This document shows, one piece after another, positions 33,940-44,396 of a DNA stretch of 64,000 nt. Position 1 is the stretch's first letter. Every line of letters begins with the position of its first letter. The translations under genes and the position numbers were made by a program. Location: NCBI RefSeq assembly GCF_037392515.1, contig NC_090288.1:10957969-11021968 (forward strand), given 5' to 3'. The stretch is from Haliotis asinina (taxonomy: Eukaryota > Mollusca > Gastropoda > Lepetellida > Haliotidae). A model generated the notes under the pieces. It saw only the letters and a list, made by a program, of their open reading frames with translations. It did no database searches and had not been told where the DNA came from.

Positions 33940-34625
33940 TCACGTCACCACACCACACCAAGTCACCACACCAAGTCTCCAAACCAAATGAACACACCAA
34001 GTCATCACAAGGGTCACCACTCCCCGTCACCACAACACCACACCTCTGTCGATCCACACCACATCTCCTCACGCGACTCCCCCAACACCCAACCAATAAA
34101 CAACACCTCCTCGCACCCCGTCTCCCCACACCTCCTCTACCCACACCCAAACACCATACCACACCCCATCTCACCACACCTACTCTCATCACACCACACC
34201 GCACCACACCACACCACACTCCCTCTAACCACCCTACCATACATCCTCTCCCCACACCCAACCACCATAACACACCTCCTAGCACCCCGTCTCCCCACAT
34301 CTCCTCTACCCACACCCAACCACCATACCACACCCCATCCCACCACACGACACCACACCACACTTCCTCTAACCTCCCTACCACACCTCCTCTCCCCACA
34401 CCCAGCCACCACACTACACCCCGTCTCCCCACACCCTACCGCCACATCCCGTTTTTCCTACACCTCTCACCACACCCGCTCTTACCAAACCTCCTTTTCC
34501 CACGCACACCGCCACATCCCCTCTCCACCACGCCCCAAATCAAAACACCACACCACATCTCGTTTCCCCACACACTGTCTCCCTAAACACTATCACCCAG
34601 CCCTACACCACCCCGCACACCAAGG
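33940..34625. repeat. CACACC-rich low-complexity tract
   Basis: Over about 690 bp one strand is almost free of G, made of CACCACACC, CTCCCCACAC and CCCATCTC blocks. Two blocks (around 34130-34260 and 34290-34400) are clear internal duplicates. The long plus-strand frame over it (His/Thr/Pro/Ser only) is not a credible protein. Confidence 0.85.
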
Positions 34626-35468
34626 CGGTGTTACCTTTGCAAATAATGAGCATATGGTGCCTCCGTCAACAATCCACCCGTGTACTATGTCCTCATACCC
34701 TATTGTGAATAGACCCAGTTACACCCAGAGATGCCTCTGTTCCGTAGTGTTTACTAGTATGTCTAGTCACGTAATCTGACAAAGCCCTGCAAGTAAAAAT
34801 ACTCTCATTATGTTGTCAGCAAAGGTTTCGCAAGGACATGTTTACATGAACCAGCACCTATTCTCAGTTAACAGGCTATCTGTACTTTTAAATTTATGTA
34901 AATACAACTTCGTAGATCGTGGCGGTTATGGGAATGTAGTCGAAATGCTTACTTTATGCTTATCCAACAGTGAATTTATTATACCGACATCAATTATCAA
35001 ACCTTGGCAATTTTCTGCAAAGCACACAAAGTATAAACACGGAAATGAATAAGGGAAGATATGAAAGTACAAGTGTTCCTTTATTCTTTTCCAAACTTTC
35101 ACCCAAAGTACAAAAAAAAACAAAGCTTGTGAAGAAACCTAGAAGAGACTGGAACACTTGCTCTTTCAGATGTTCCTTTATTTGTTCCCATGAGTATATG
35201 TGCTTCACGCAATCAAGTCGTGTGGTATTCAACCCTCGGGAGTATTCCGGCTAATAAAATAGTTGATTTTCTTGAATTTGATACGAGAAAGATTTTTGCA
35301 CTTTCAAAATTCGACTGTCTGAACCTCGAACTTCAAACCATATACTGAACGTCAAGGGTGCCGTGCCAAACTGGATTTGAGCATCTGCCTCGTATGACGT
35401 CAAGACTTGGAAATGAACCCAACCTTCAGTCTGTTTAAAACAGTCTAGCGGACATAACAACATAGGGA
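34626..35468. other. Intergenic stretch, nothing recognised
   Basis: Short open frames on both strands overlap each other and show no family resemblance. Confidence 0.4.
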
Positions 35469-35632
35469 TGGTGGGGTAGCCGAGTGGTTAAAGCGTTCGC
35501 TTATCACACCAGGGACCCGGGTTCGATTCCGCACGTTGGTACAATGTGTGAAGCCTATTTCTGGCGTTCCCTACCTTGATATTGCTGGAATATTGCTAAA
35601 AGCGGAGTAAAACCCATCTCATTCGCGCACTC
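35469..35632 (+). repeat. SINE family S1, plus strand, best copy in the window
   Basis: GGTGGGGTAGCCGAGTGG, TTAAAGCGTTCGCTTATC, GGGACCCGGGTTCGATTCC, GGTACAATGTGTGAAGCC, GATATTGCTGGAATATTGC and TAAAAGCGGAGTAAAACCC. Box A, box B, body and tail are all present and in order, which makes this copy a good family reference. Confidence 0.95.
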
Positions 35633-37788
35633 AAAACAATAAATGTAACACTATGAAACAAGGTCACAGACAAGATGTGGATAACATGCATATATTATAC
35701 ACTAAAAGAATACAACCATTATAATATATTCAAACAACGTAACAAATACAGAATGTGTATACAGGTTATTCCAATGTTTATACATGAGTATATCGCTCTC
35801 ATACGACCCTGGCATGTCATACTAAGAGTCCTTGTAAATAATGTAACAGATCGACAATGAATGAAGTATTTTTCAGATATCAACATCCAAAGCGAATGGT
35901 CTGTATTAATTTCAGCTCACTGACTTCCTGTGTCGCCATGACCTGTTGCGTCTCTTTTTCTTTTTGTTCTTTTTTCGGGTAATGTTGCTTTTTTCTTCCC
36001 TTTTTCATATTTGCATCACCCGCTGTTATTTTCATCCCATCCACCATTATCATGAAACTATCCATAACTGTTTTCATAAATATCAAATTTTCAAATGTCT
36101 CTTGTATTTTCTTGTGTGATGAATACTTATGTGAAGAACATAAATGAGTTGGAAAATCAGAGGTATGTAACGGAAATATAATAGCTCGATATTTCATTTA
36201 AGACCAAGCGCGTAGTATATTCATCGCTATTCAAGCATAATCGAGCTATTACAATTTTACGAAAAATATAAACCGTGTCTTATTCATAACTTTAATTAAG
36301 CAATTATAATCCAGCATTTACTACAATCACGGTAGAATTACATATAGCTATATATAACACACATGAAAATCCCTCGATTCACAACTGCCATTGCCCATTT
36401 GCCACAAGCTGCATAGGAAGTATGTCTTCCACATGCACTAGGCTCTTCGGAATTCGTTTGAGCGTTTAAATTCAACATGGTGCTGGTGTCTTTCAGCACT
36501 TGTTTTTCGCTGTTTTTGACCATGATTCGTTTCACTGAAACTCAACGAATACTGAATCAGTTGCTTCGCTGAAAGTTCTGCCACGTCGTTCAAAGTGCCC
36601 ATAAAGCTCACAAAAAGTTGCATTTACTATAGAAAATAAAAGACCTCACCACTTTTAAGTTTAAATATTAAGTTCAGAATTCAGGGTACCGGTGTTCCCA
36701 TACTTTCTGTTTGTAATATGGATTCACATTGCCCAAAGCAGACAACTGGCAAAAAGCATGATATACAAAGGGAAACCACTCCTATTAAGCTACGATTACC
36801 TGCCCTTGAAATATCGGGAAGGTCACGGTCATTACCAGACAAGACACGTTCGTTACTATCCTTCCATTGACTATGGAAAAAAGTATGTTATTTTACACTT
36901 CTTCCAACATATGGATTCGACTCGATAGATATGTGGTTCACTGCCGTAACTGAGGATGGCCATGCGGATCATAAACATACCATACCTTGAACGGGATTTG
37001 GTCCAGTTTATTCTCGAACGACAACGACCCTAGCTATTCCAATCCAGTTCCGACTGAAAACATCGCCCCTCTCAACTGCAGGCTTGTCGCTTTGGTAGCA
37101 CCATCGGCAAAACCAGTTTCCGTGACGTACATTTTGCTCATGGTGCTTTGGTACTTTTACTTTGTGAAAAATATAAACAGAGAAAATAATATTATTTTTA
37201 GAATTACGAATTTTGTTTAAAAAAATGTTTAGTTCTCAGATTGTATATGGTGAGTGAAATTGGCTGAAACTTTAGGTGCTACCGAAAAAGTTCATCTAAA
37301 GTTCCTGAAATTGGCTTCTTGACTTAAAACCTCTTGGGATAGTTGTGTAGCCTAGTGTGAAGCCCATTTCTGGTGTCACCTGCTGTGATATTGCTGGAAT
37401 ATTGCTAAAAGCAGCCCAAAACCATACTCACTTAGAAACACCACTCCAGGTTTTATGTTATATGGAAAACTTGGTCGAATGTCTCAAGATGTCGTAATTT
37501 TCAAAAGAACCATTAGTTATTGACACAGCTAGATTTAACACTAACAGCTCTTTAACCCCGTCAGAAAAAAACCCCGCATTTACATAGTCTGTAAAACTGA
37601 TAATATAAACTCCAGATGGTTAAACTATGTTAAGCAATAGTTAGTATGTTGTACTTTTTAACAATTTTCATGAATGTTAATTTTTCAGATCATAGTGAAA
37701 ACTTACTTGCACCAAACAGTTAAATAAAATAAAATATCAAACATCATTTCCATTATTTACGTGATTATTTTGATGTATTTCATGACAT
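35633..37788. other. Intergenic stretch with an S1 3' fragment
   Basis: An S1 3' part lies at about 37340-37432 (GTGAAGCCCATTTCTGGTGTC, ATATTGCTGGAATATTGC). A Lys-rich minus-strand frame at 35880-36197 and short frames at 36338-36928 are not recognisable as proteins. I regard them as unproven. Confidence 0.4.
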
Positions 37789-38095
37789 TTATATCAATAG
37801 TGTCCATTCATAATCTACGTCATTCTCATCACTGTTATCACAGCTGCCATCCTCCACATCGGAACCAGTCTCTATGTTTGTACAGGTTTGCCTCAGTCAA
37901 TTTCCCATGCATGCGCACCTTGGAAGTTTGGCTGTTCTGGAGCATTTGCATGCTAAAAGCTGTAGGACAGTCTCAGGAGCAGGTAGACCGCTCATCCACT
38001 CAACTGTTAGCACACTTTCCACCTTCCACGTCTCTCTCTTCCAGGATCCATCATCTTCCGACAGGTGAAAGAATTCCAGGATTGCATTCCGTGGT
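37789..38095 (-). pseudogene. Fragment of a cysteine-motif (CXC-like) invertebrate protein family
   Basis: On the minus strand the frame reads TWKVESVLTVEWMSGLPAPE, then VLQLLACKCSRTAKLPRCAC, and farther on LRQTCTN followed by an acidic tail (DVEDGSCDNSDENDVDYEW). The AxxxVLxLLACKCSR..KLPxCxC pattern with an acidic C-terminal end is, from memory, the C-terminus of a multi-copy family of uncharacterised proteins common in corals, hydra and molluscs. Only about 100 codons are present, and the reading frame is interrupted. It has no neighbours of the same family. What the full-length family does is not known to me. Confidence 0.5.
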
Positions 38096-38940
38096 CATCT
38101 GTCACCCATGAGCCTGGTAGCATGCTCTCTGTTAAAATAAGTTAAACCTATCAGTTCCAGTGGCAGGGAGGTAGAAAACATGAAAAAAGGACTTTACCGA
38201 GGAGAGATTAGTGCAGAAATGAGCAGTGTGGAGTTTTTCAAAGTCCAAAGCGACTTGCTTGGTACAGAACATGGCTTTATGCAAAATGATGTGGGATAAT
38301 ATTGTATGATAAAGGGCACTTTTAAAAAAATTAAATTCGGGCTGGAGAATAGAGATGTCACCTTAAATATGGTAATCCTTCAGGGGAATTATACTGGGGA
38401 AGAATGCGGTATATTATAAAAATTTACAAATAATATCCAGTTATGTCTTCTTCGGGTAGTCATGTCACCTGTATATTTTAAGACATGTAGTACGACGCGT
38501 TACCAGGGTTATCAGGTATCATACGCATTTACATATTTCTACATGAACTTTTGAAAGAAAGACACCTACATCAGATGTAAATCAATAGATGAGACCTACT
38601 CAGCTCACACGAAACAAAAACAAACGAACTGCCACCTATAGTCCGATCTATTGTTTACATCAGCCATTCGTATTTGGTTTTACCCGATTTTACGACAAAA
38701 CGTGCTTTTCTGGATATCCTCTTACGCATCCCACAGAATACTCAGTTTTTTCGAAGTGGGTTGTTTCAACATGTGTTATTTGCAGTTGTTGAATTTTAAG
38801 GATACAGAGTAACAGTCTGAAAACGCGTTTGTCATTTTTCTATTTCCGACAGTACTCTATCCCAGGAGGCAAATACTTGCGTACTTTGCTCAAAACGTTA
38901 TATCTTTGTGTTTCAGTGTCTCTACAGGTATCATGACATT

Positions 38941-39067
38941 GCGTGGCTTTTTCAGTTGTTGTAGATGGCAGTGCCGGCACTCGAGGGAAACCACCCATAC
39001 ACCTGGAACGCATGCCCGTCAAATGCCTTTACACCCCAGATGTCGGCTTGATTTGACAGGTGGGTAC
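38941..39067 (+). pseudogene. Relic of exon 1 of the STMND1-like gene (unit A)
   Basis: The segment matches the 3' half of exon 1 (from GCGTGGCTTTTTCAG to the donor GACAGGTGGGTA) and runs into a SINE tail, as the true intron does. It translates as GVAFSVVVDGSAGTRGKPP and then diverges, with an internal deletion near its end and a lost frame. It lies about 0.9 kb upstream of the intact gene and is bracketed by a 29-bp imperfect direct repeat (38911-38939 and 39152-39180). Confidence 0.82.
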
Positions 39068-39070
39068 TCA

Positions 39071-39150
39071 GAGCGAGTGAGTGAGTGAGTGAGTGAGTGA
39101 GTGAGTGAGTGGGTTTGGTTTTTACTCCGCTTTTAGCAATATTCCAGCGT
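39071..39150 (-). repeat. GAGT microsatellite and SINE S1 tail
   Basis: About ten GAGT/TGAG units run into GGGTTTGGTTTTTACTCCGC and TTTTAGCAATATTCCAG, the inverted S1 3' end. It is expanded here compared with unit B. Confidence 0.85.
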
Positions 39151-39782
39151 GTTTAAGTCTCTCTACATGTATCATGACACATAATTCAGCATATTTTAAA
39201 GCTTACCTTTACTCAAAACTCTTATTTTAGTATTCGTAAATTTATGAAAGTGTGTCCATCTTAACTCAATTCCACTATAAAGTTATAGTTTTGTCTAGAG
39301 TTTGGTTCATTTGCAAAAACAAAATCGGAGATGATATTCACATTTGGTCAAAGTTGATGTTTCTTCAAAAGGCAACTTAGGGAGTGTAAAAGTTGAAAAG
39401 GGTCATAATCGTTTAAGAATTGCCTCTTACACTGAGCCCTGTAGAAATTCTGTGTCTGGAAATAATGTCCCAAGGAATATGAGCTGCTGATGGTGATATG
39501 AGCAAACGGATTGGACGGTGAGACCCAACGATCCGGTTAATTGTGAAGTTGAGGATGTGGCTAGTTGTCGTAAAATTATGGTTGAGGATTTTTTATTTTT
39601 GAGGATTTTTGAAGGTTTTTTATAACAAAAAAACTATACCTATAACTAGGAAGAAGACACATTCTCACAAAAAACATTGAACTTTCTACAGGTGTCCGTC
39701 GCCCCTCACAAAACTAACATCGCGATATATACGATGTACCGAGCGGCAATGGAATGTGTCATTCTATGCGGTCATTATACGA

Positions 39783-39832
39783 TGACGTCAGATGTTTGTG
39801 ACGTCACAGCATTGTCTTGCTAGTATTTATAG
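39783..39832 (+). promoter_or_regulatory. Two perfect CRE sites and a TATA box (copy A promoter)
   Basis: TGACGTCA occurs at 39783-39790 and again at 39799-39806, followed by TATTTATAG at 39824-39832. TATA to the MGC start codon at 39876 is about 50 bases, leaving a leader of roughly 20 bases. Two full cAMP-response palindromes close to a TATA box suggest CREB/ATF-type control. The arrangement is exactly conserved in the second copy. Confidence 0.65.
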
Positions 39833-39875
39833 AAGTCAGTCGTGTTTAGGAAGCTCTGTCGGAATCAATATCGTA

Positions 39876-40720
39876 ATGGGATGCAAGCAGACAAAGACGC
39901 GGTCTCTCAACCACACATCGGCTACAGAAGCTCTGGAGGGCAAGATCAAGTGCCCACGAGAGTTGTACTTCGCCAAAAGTCAGCCTACTTCCCGGCTGTC
40001 TGGAGAGGAGATATTAAATCAGCTTCGAGAGGAAGGGATCGTCCCCGACCGCCACCGTTCAGGAGGCGTGGCTTTTTCAGTGGCTGTAAATGGCAGTGCC
40101 GGCACTCGTGGGAAACCACCCAGACGCCTGGAACGCATGCCCGTCAAATGCCTTTACACCTCAGAAGAGCGCCAGATAATTGCTGATGTCGCTCGTTTTG
40201 ACAGGTGGGTACCTGTGCTTTTTTCGAAAGGTTGAGTGAGTGGGTTTGGATTTTACAAGGCTTTTAGCAATATTCCAGCAATAGCACAGCGTGGACACCA
40301 GAACTGGGCTTTATACATTGTACCCATGTGGGGAATCGAACCTGAGTTTACGGCGTGGCATGCGAACACGTTAACCACTCAATTTCTAAAGAGCAAATCT
40401 TCTGTTTGAGCCCAGTTATCTGAAGCATCCATGTACCAGTCTAAGAGCGCATCACTGTCCTTTGCAGGTTTGTGGAGCAAGTACAAAAGCGAGCCCTTGA
40501 CAGAGATATCAAACGGAAGACAGTGCTTCTTGAGAAGGAGAGACAGAACTTGATGAAGAAGATGAGGGCCCGTCAGAAACTATGCGAGAGGGAAAAACGT
40601 CTTAAGCAGTTCGCGGAGGAGAAGGCATCAAAGGAGGAGGAGAAGGCGGCCAAGAAGAAGAAGGGGGCTGCAAGGAAGAATCATAAGACCGAAGAAATGA
40701 ATTCTTCTCTCAAGAAGTAG
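39876..40720 (+). CDS. Stathmin-domain protein 1-like gene, copy A (two exons)
   Basis: Exon 1 is 39876-40204 and exon 2 is 40468-40720, joined at GACAG/GTGGGT and TTTGCAG/GTTTG to give 193 residues. I chose ATG 39876, not the in-frame ATG at 39792, because the latter lies upstream of the TATA box. The product starts MGCKQTK, a likely N-myristoylation plus palmitoylation signal, as in vertebrate STMND1, which also starts MGC. A middle segment (SGEEILNQLREEGIVPDRH, then GGVAFSVAVNG and KPPRRLERM) resembles the region before and at the start of the stathmin domain. Exon 2 is a Lys/Glu-rich helix (KRALDRDIKRKTVLLEKERQ) with a KKKKGAARKNHK tail, like the tubulin-binding helix of stathmins. The family sequesters tubulin or regulates microtubules; membrane anchoring here is inferred. 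A SINE occupies the 263-bp intron. Confidence 0.6.
40236..40390 (-). repeat. SINE S1 inside the intron, copy A
   Basis: GAGTGAGTGGGTTTGGATTTTAC, CTTTTAGCAATATTCCAGC, GTACCCATGTGGGGAATCG and AACACGTTAACCACTC, an inverted S1 element that makes up most of the intron. The same insertion is in copy B (about 44757-44911), so it predates the duplication. Confidence 0.9.
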
Positions 40721-41091
40721 AGGAAGAATGAAGAGGAATCAGGTGTAGGGACAGGCGCCTCTGTCATGATCAGAGCTCGGTGTATAAACAATTCACCATC
40801 ACGGATGCTACCATGTTGTCAATATCAGTTACTTCATTACTAGAAAGAAAACACGAATAACAATGGGGGTTTTTTACGTTCATGTATGAATATACAAATA
40901 TATTTTAAAAACATAAAACATATAAAACAAAGCTTAAAAATATTTTCTTAATGTTTATCATTGCAACCAGTGTTACACTTGTGGTTAAAGTGTTAGGCCT
41001 TTGTAAAGAGAAGAAACACAAAGATTGTACAACCTCGTGTCATGATTATCAGTTGAATGTTAAATCAAACAAACTGTTTATCAAAATAACA

Positions 41092-41097
41092 AATAAA
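41092..41097 (+). terminator. Candidate polyadenylation signal, copy A
   Basis: AATAAA about 370 bases after the stop codon, in sequence conserved between the two copies. A second AATAAA lies near 41279. Confidence 0.4.
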
Positions 41098-41414
41098 AAT
41101 ATAGTTTCTAAAAGGTCAAATTCATTGTGATCTCAGCCGAGACAGGCATAAATCTAAATGATCAAGCGTAGAGCATTTTGATATGTGAATCTTGTTTTCA
41201 AAGTGACACTGAGAGATGATAACGGTGTTCTTTTCAATATGGCAATGTTTTGGAATTGTTTTATTGAAACTATAAGACCAATAAAGTTTTTTTAATGGAT
41301 CCCTTTTCATTTTATCCTGTCGTTCAGTTCCTCTGCTCTGGCGCCTGGGTATATATCAGTGCAAATAGATATCTGTGCCCCTGGAAGTACATGAGTTTAT
41401 ATATGTTCATTTAA

Positions 41415-43269
41415 GTGAGTGAGTGAATGAGTTTAGTTTTACGCCGCCCTCAGCAATATTCCAACTATATGGCGGATTTATTTAAGTAAATGAGCTGATT
41501 TACAAACGTTCATTTACAGGCAGACAGGCCTTAACAGCTGTATTATTGGCCTGTAGCACAGAGATGTCGGATATATTAATAGCGATTTATAATGGACACT
41601 CAGGATTATCCTCAGAGACGATTACGTGGCGAGAATATAATTTAACAAACATTATGACTTCAGCGCTTCACAAACATTTTGCTAAGAATCACATTAGTAT
41701 CACTGTCTGAATTTTAACATTGGAGGTTTTAATAAAGCTGCTTATTATACTGACATCTTAAACCGTTCCCACAAAGGGCAATCCAAGACGAAATGGTACA
41801 CGTTTTGTATACCATTACTTTTACATTTTAAACAGATTCCGCGCAGCGGGGCATTCTTTTGTTTCCACGGTTACCAGCCTCTATGTGTAGAGGATGAGAG
41901 GATATTCGAAATGTTGAAAGTACTCATCTATTTCTCTAGTTTAAAACTTTGTAAAGATTATCTTTAAGACCACATTTCAGTTTGCAGTCCTCACACAATT
42001 AAAGCAAATTGGATGCCCTCACATTTTGGTACCAAGTTCAATTTAAATATCAGCGAGGAGAAAGGCGTTCCTCGGGGAATGAGTTTAGTTTTATAGCAAA
42101 ATACCTGCAATAGCACGGCGAGGGACACCAGACGTGGGCATCAGACATCGTACCCATGTGGAGAATCGAACCCGGGTCTTCGGCGTGACGAGCGAACGCT
42201 ACCCCAACGTCCCCATCTGAACCTTCGAACAACGGATCTTGGCAAAAGTCAAGTGTCGTATCTCCATGCAAGTGATTGGGACTCTTTTACTAGTGGACTA
42301 TCGAGTGGATTAAGTGTTAATGAGGTTGGGTGACTGATCACATCATGTACACGTCACAACACACGTGTCAACAAATGTTTTTAATTACTGTATTCAAATA
42401 GAAGCTGTGTGATCCGTGTGGTTTTACGTTTCGTAAAGAGCTCTCCTTTTCATCATTTGTGATATTTTTTTATGAACAGTTTTTTTTAATCTGCAGAATA
42501 TGGTCATTTCAGAGACTGGACGTAAGTCTAGCAATTGGTGTACATAGATATATACAGATATACACACATTATCTATGTGTGCAGACACGACCGACGGTAG
42601 CTCACTATTGCACACATTGTTTTCAAGTGTTACCAAACGCTAATCCCACTTTTTGGACGAACCGGTAAGTAATTAAACAATACTTTAATTCATGTCGTGT
42701 TCGTAAATAATAGCAAATGAGGAACATGATTTATTAGATATACCATGATATATATATTTATTTGTTTGCCTAGTTCTGTTCATGTTAGTGATACTAATCT
42801 GATAATGTGTCCACAGCGATCCATTGTCAGTCAGAAGCGAGTACAATGGGTACCTGAAAGGATTTCTGAACATTAGTGGATGCCAGAGGGCAATGTTGGT
42901 CAGATTCGTTGACTTGGTTGAATGCACGTATGGCCGATGCTCATGATGTCAGTCACTGGATTGTCTAGTCCGCATTCAGTTAGTAGATACAATCGTCAGT
43001 GCCATGTTAAATGTCAAACCATCCTGAGGTTCACGGTTGTAACTGTGTATTGTATCCACAAAGTATCTGCTGTTAGAGTCAGAGGATCACAATAAATTAC
43101 AGTCTGGCCGAAGCTATAATCTGTTTGGCTCAAAATAATGCCGATTAATCACAATCTAACTCCAAGCAGCTGATTAACGATCAAACATGGAAAATCCAAA
43201 CAAAATGATGATAGTTTGTAAAGTAATTTTTTATCTTGGCGACAGACGTTAGGAACGTTTTCGGTCATG
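41415..43269. other. 3' flank of unit A: SINE pieces, no gene
   Basis: Inverted S2-type 3' end at 41415-41477 (GAATGAGTTTAGTTTTACGCC, ATATTCCAACTATATGGCGG) and inverted S1 at about 42078-42216 (GGGACACCAGACGTGGGC, GAATCGAACCCGGGTCTTCG). The unit-A-specific insertion at 42728-43090 contains a partial S2 (GACTTGGTTGAATGC, ACTGGATTGTCTAGTCC). No exon is seen. Confidence 0.6.
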
Positions 43270-43510
43270 GTAAACGTGCTTTTCTGGATATCCTCTTACA
43301 CATCCCACCGAATGTCCAGTTTGGTCGAAGTGGGTTGTTTCAACATGTGTTATTTGCAGTTGTTGAATTTTAGGGATACAAAGTAACAGTCTAAAAACTT
43401 GGTTCTTTTTCTATTTCCGACAGTACTCTATCCCAGGAGGCAAATACTTGCGTACTTTGCTCAAACGTTATATCTTTGTGATTAAGTGTCTCTACAGGTA
43501 TCATGACATG

Positions 43511-43650
43511 GCGTGGCTTTTTCAGTTGCTGTAGATGGCGGCGCCGGCACTCGAGGGAAACCACCCAGACGCCTGGAACGCATGCCCGTCAAAAGCTTTT
43601 ACACCTCAAAAGAGCGCCAGATAATTGCTGATGTCGCTCGTTTTGACAGG
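43511..43650 (+). pseudogene. Relic of exon 1 of the STMND1-like gene (unit B)
   Basis: It matches the 3' half of exon 1 from GCGTGGCTTTTTCAG to GCTCGTTTTGACAGG and still translates as GVAFSVAVDGGAGTRGKPPR continuing to IIADVARFDR, without the deletion seen in the unit A relic. The GT of the donor is followed directly by SINE-tail sequence. No start codon, promoter or 5' half of the exon is present. Imperfect direct repeats of about 29 bp bracket it (around 43482-43510 and 43695-43723). Confidence 0.82.
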
Positions 43651-44303
43651 TTTTTACTCCGCTTTTAGCAATATTCCCGTTATATATTTTTGTGTTTAAG
43701 TCTCTCTACCCGTATCATGACACATAATTCAACTTATTTTAAAGTTTACCTTTGCTCAAAACTCATATATTAGTATTCGTAAATTTATGAAACTGTGTCT
43801 ATCTTAACTCATTTCCACTATAAAGTTACAGTTTTACCAAGAGTTCGGCTCATGTGCAAAACCAAAATCGGAGATAATATTAACATTTGGTTAAAGCTGA
43901 TGTTTCTCCAAAAGGCAACTTCGGGAGTGTAAAAGTTGAAAAGGGTCATAATAGTTTTAGAACTGCCTCTCACACTGAGCTCCGTAGACATTCTGTGTCT
44001 GAAAATAATGTCCCAAGCAATATGAGCTGCTGATGGTGGTATGACCAAACAGATTGGGCGGTGAGACCCAACGATCCGGTTAATTGTTAAGTTGAGGGTG
44101 TGGCTAGTTGTTATATAATTATGGTTGAGGATTTTTGTTTTTAACAACATAAAACTATACCTATAACTAGGAAGAAGACACATTCTCACCAAAAACATTG
44201 AACCTTCTTCAGTTGTCCGTCGCACCTCACAAAACTAACATCGCGATATATACGATGTACGGAGCAGTAATGGAATGTGTCATTCTGTGAGGTCATTATA
44301 CGA

Positions 44304-44353
44304 TGACGTCAGATGTTTGTGACGTCACAGCATTGTCTTGCTAGTATTTATAG
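44304..44353 (+). promoter_or_regulatory. Two perfect CRE sites and a TATA box (copy B promoter)
   Basis: TGACGTCA at 44304-44311 and 44320-44327, and TATTTATAG at 44345-44353, with spacing identical to copy A. The flanking DNA has diverged more than these sites, so they look maintained. Confidence 0.65.
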
Positions 44354-44396
44354 AAGTCAGTCGTGTTTAGGAAGCTCTGTCGGAATCATTATCGCA

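Larger units (their letters stand above)
38696..43270 (+). repeat. Tandem segmental duplication, unit A (about 4.57 kb)
   Basis: The unit starts at CGTGCTTTTCTGGATATCC and ends at ACGTTTTCGGTCAT; unit B then begins at once with the same CGTGCTTTTCTGGATATCC. Both units carry an exon relic, a promoter, a two-exon gene and a shared 3' flank in the same order. Unit A is longer mainly because of an insertion of about 360 bp at 42728-43090 containing S2-like SINE sequence, and a GAGT repeat near 39075-39113. Confidence 0.92.

Noticed and set aside
33850-34779. 309-residue frame rich in His, Thr, Pro and Ser
   Set aside because: It follows the CACACC-rich tract. One strand is nearly G-free there, so stops are simply rare.
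35880-36197. Lys-rich 105-residue minus-strand frame
   Set aside because: Low-complexity composition, no splice or promoter context and no family resemblance. It is possible but unsupported.
39792-39875. Upstream in-frame ATG of the STMND1-like gene (and 44313 in copy B)
   Set aside because: It lies between the CRE sites, upstream of the TATA box. The extension shows replacement differences between copies, and the MGC start downstream fits the family.
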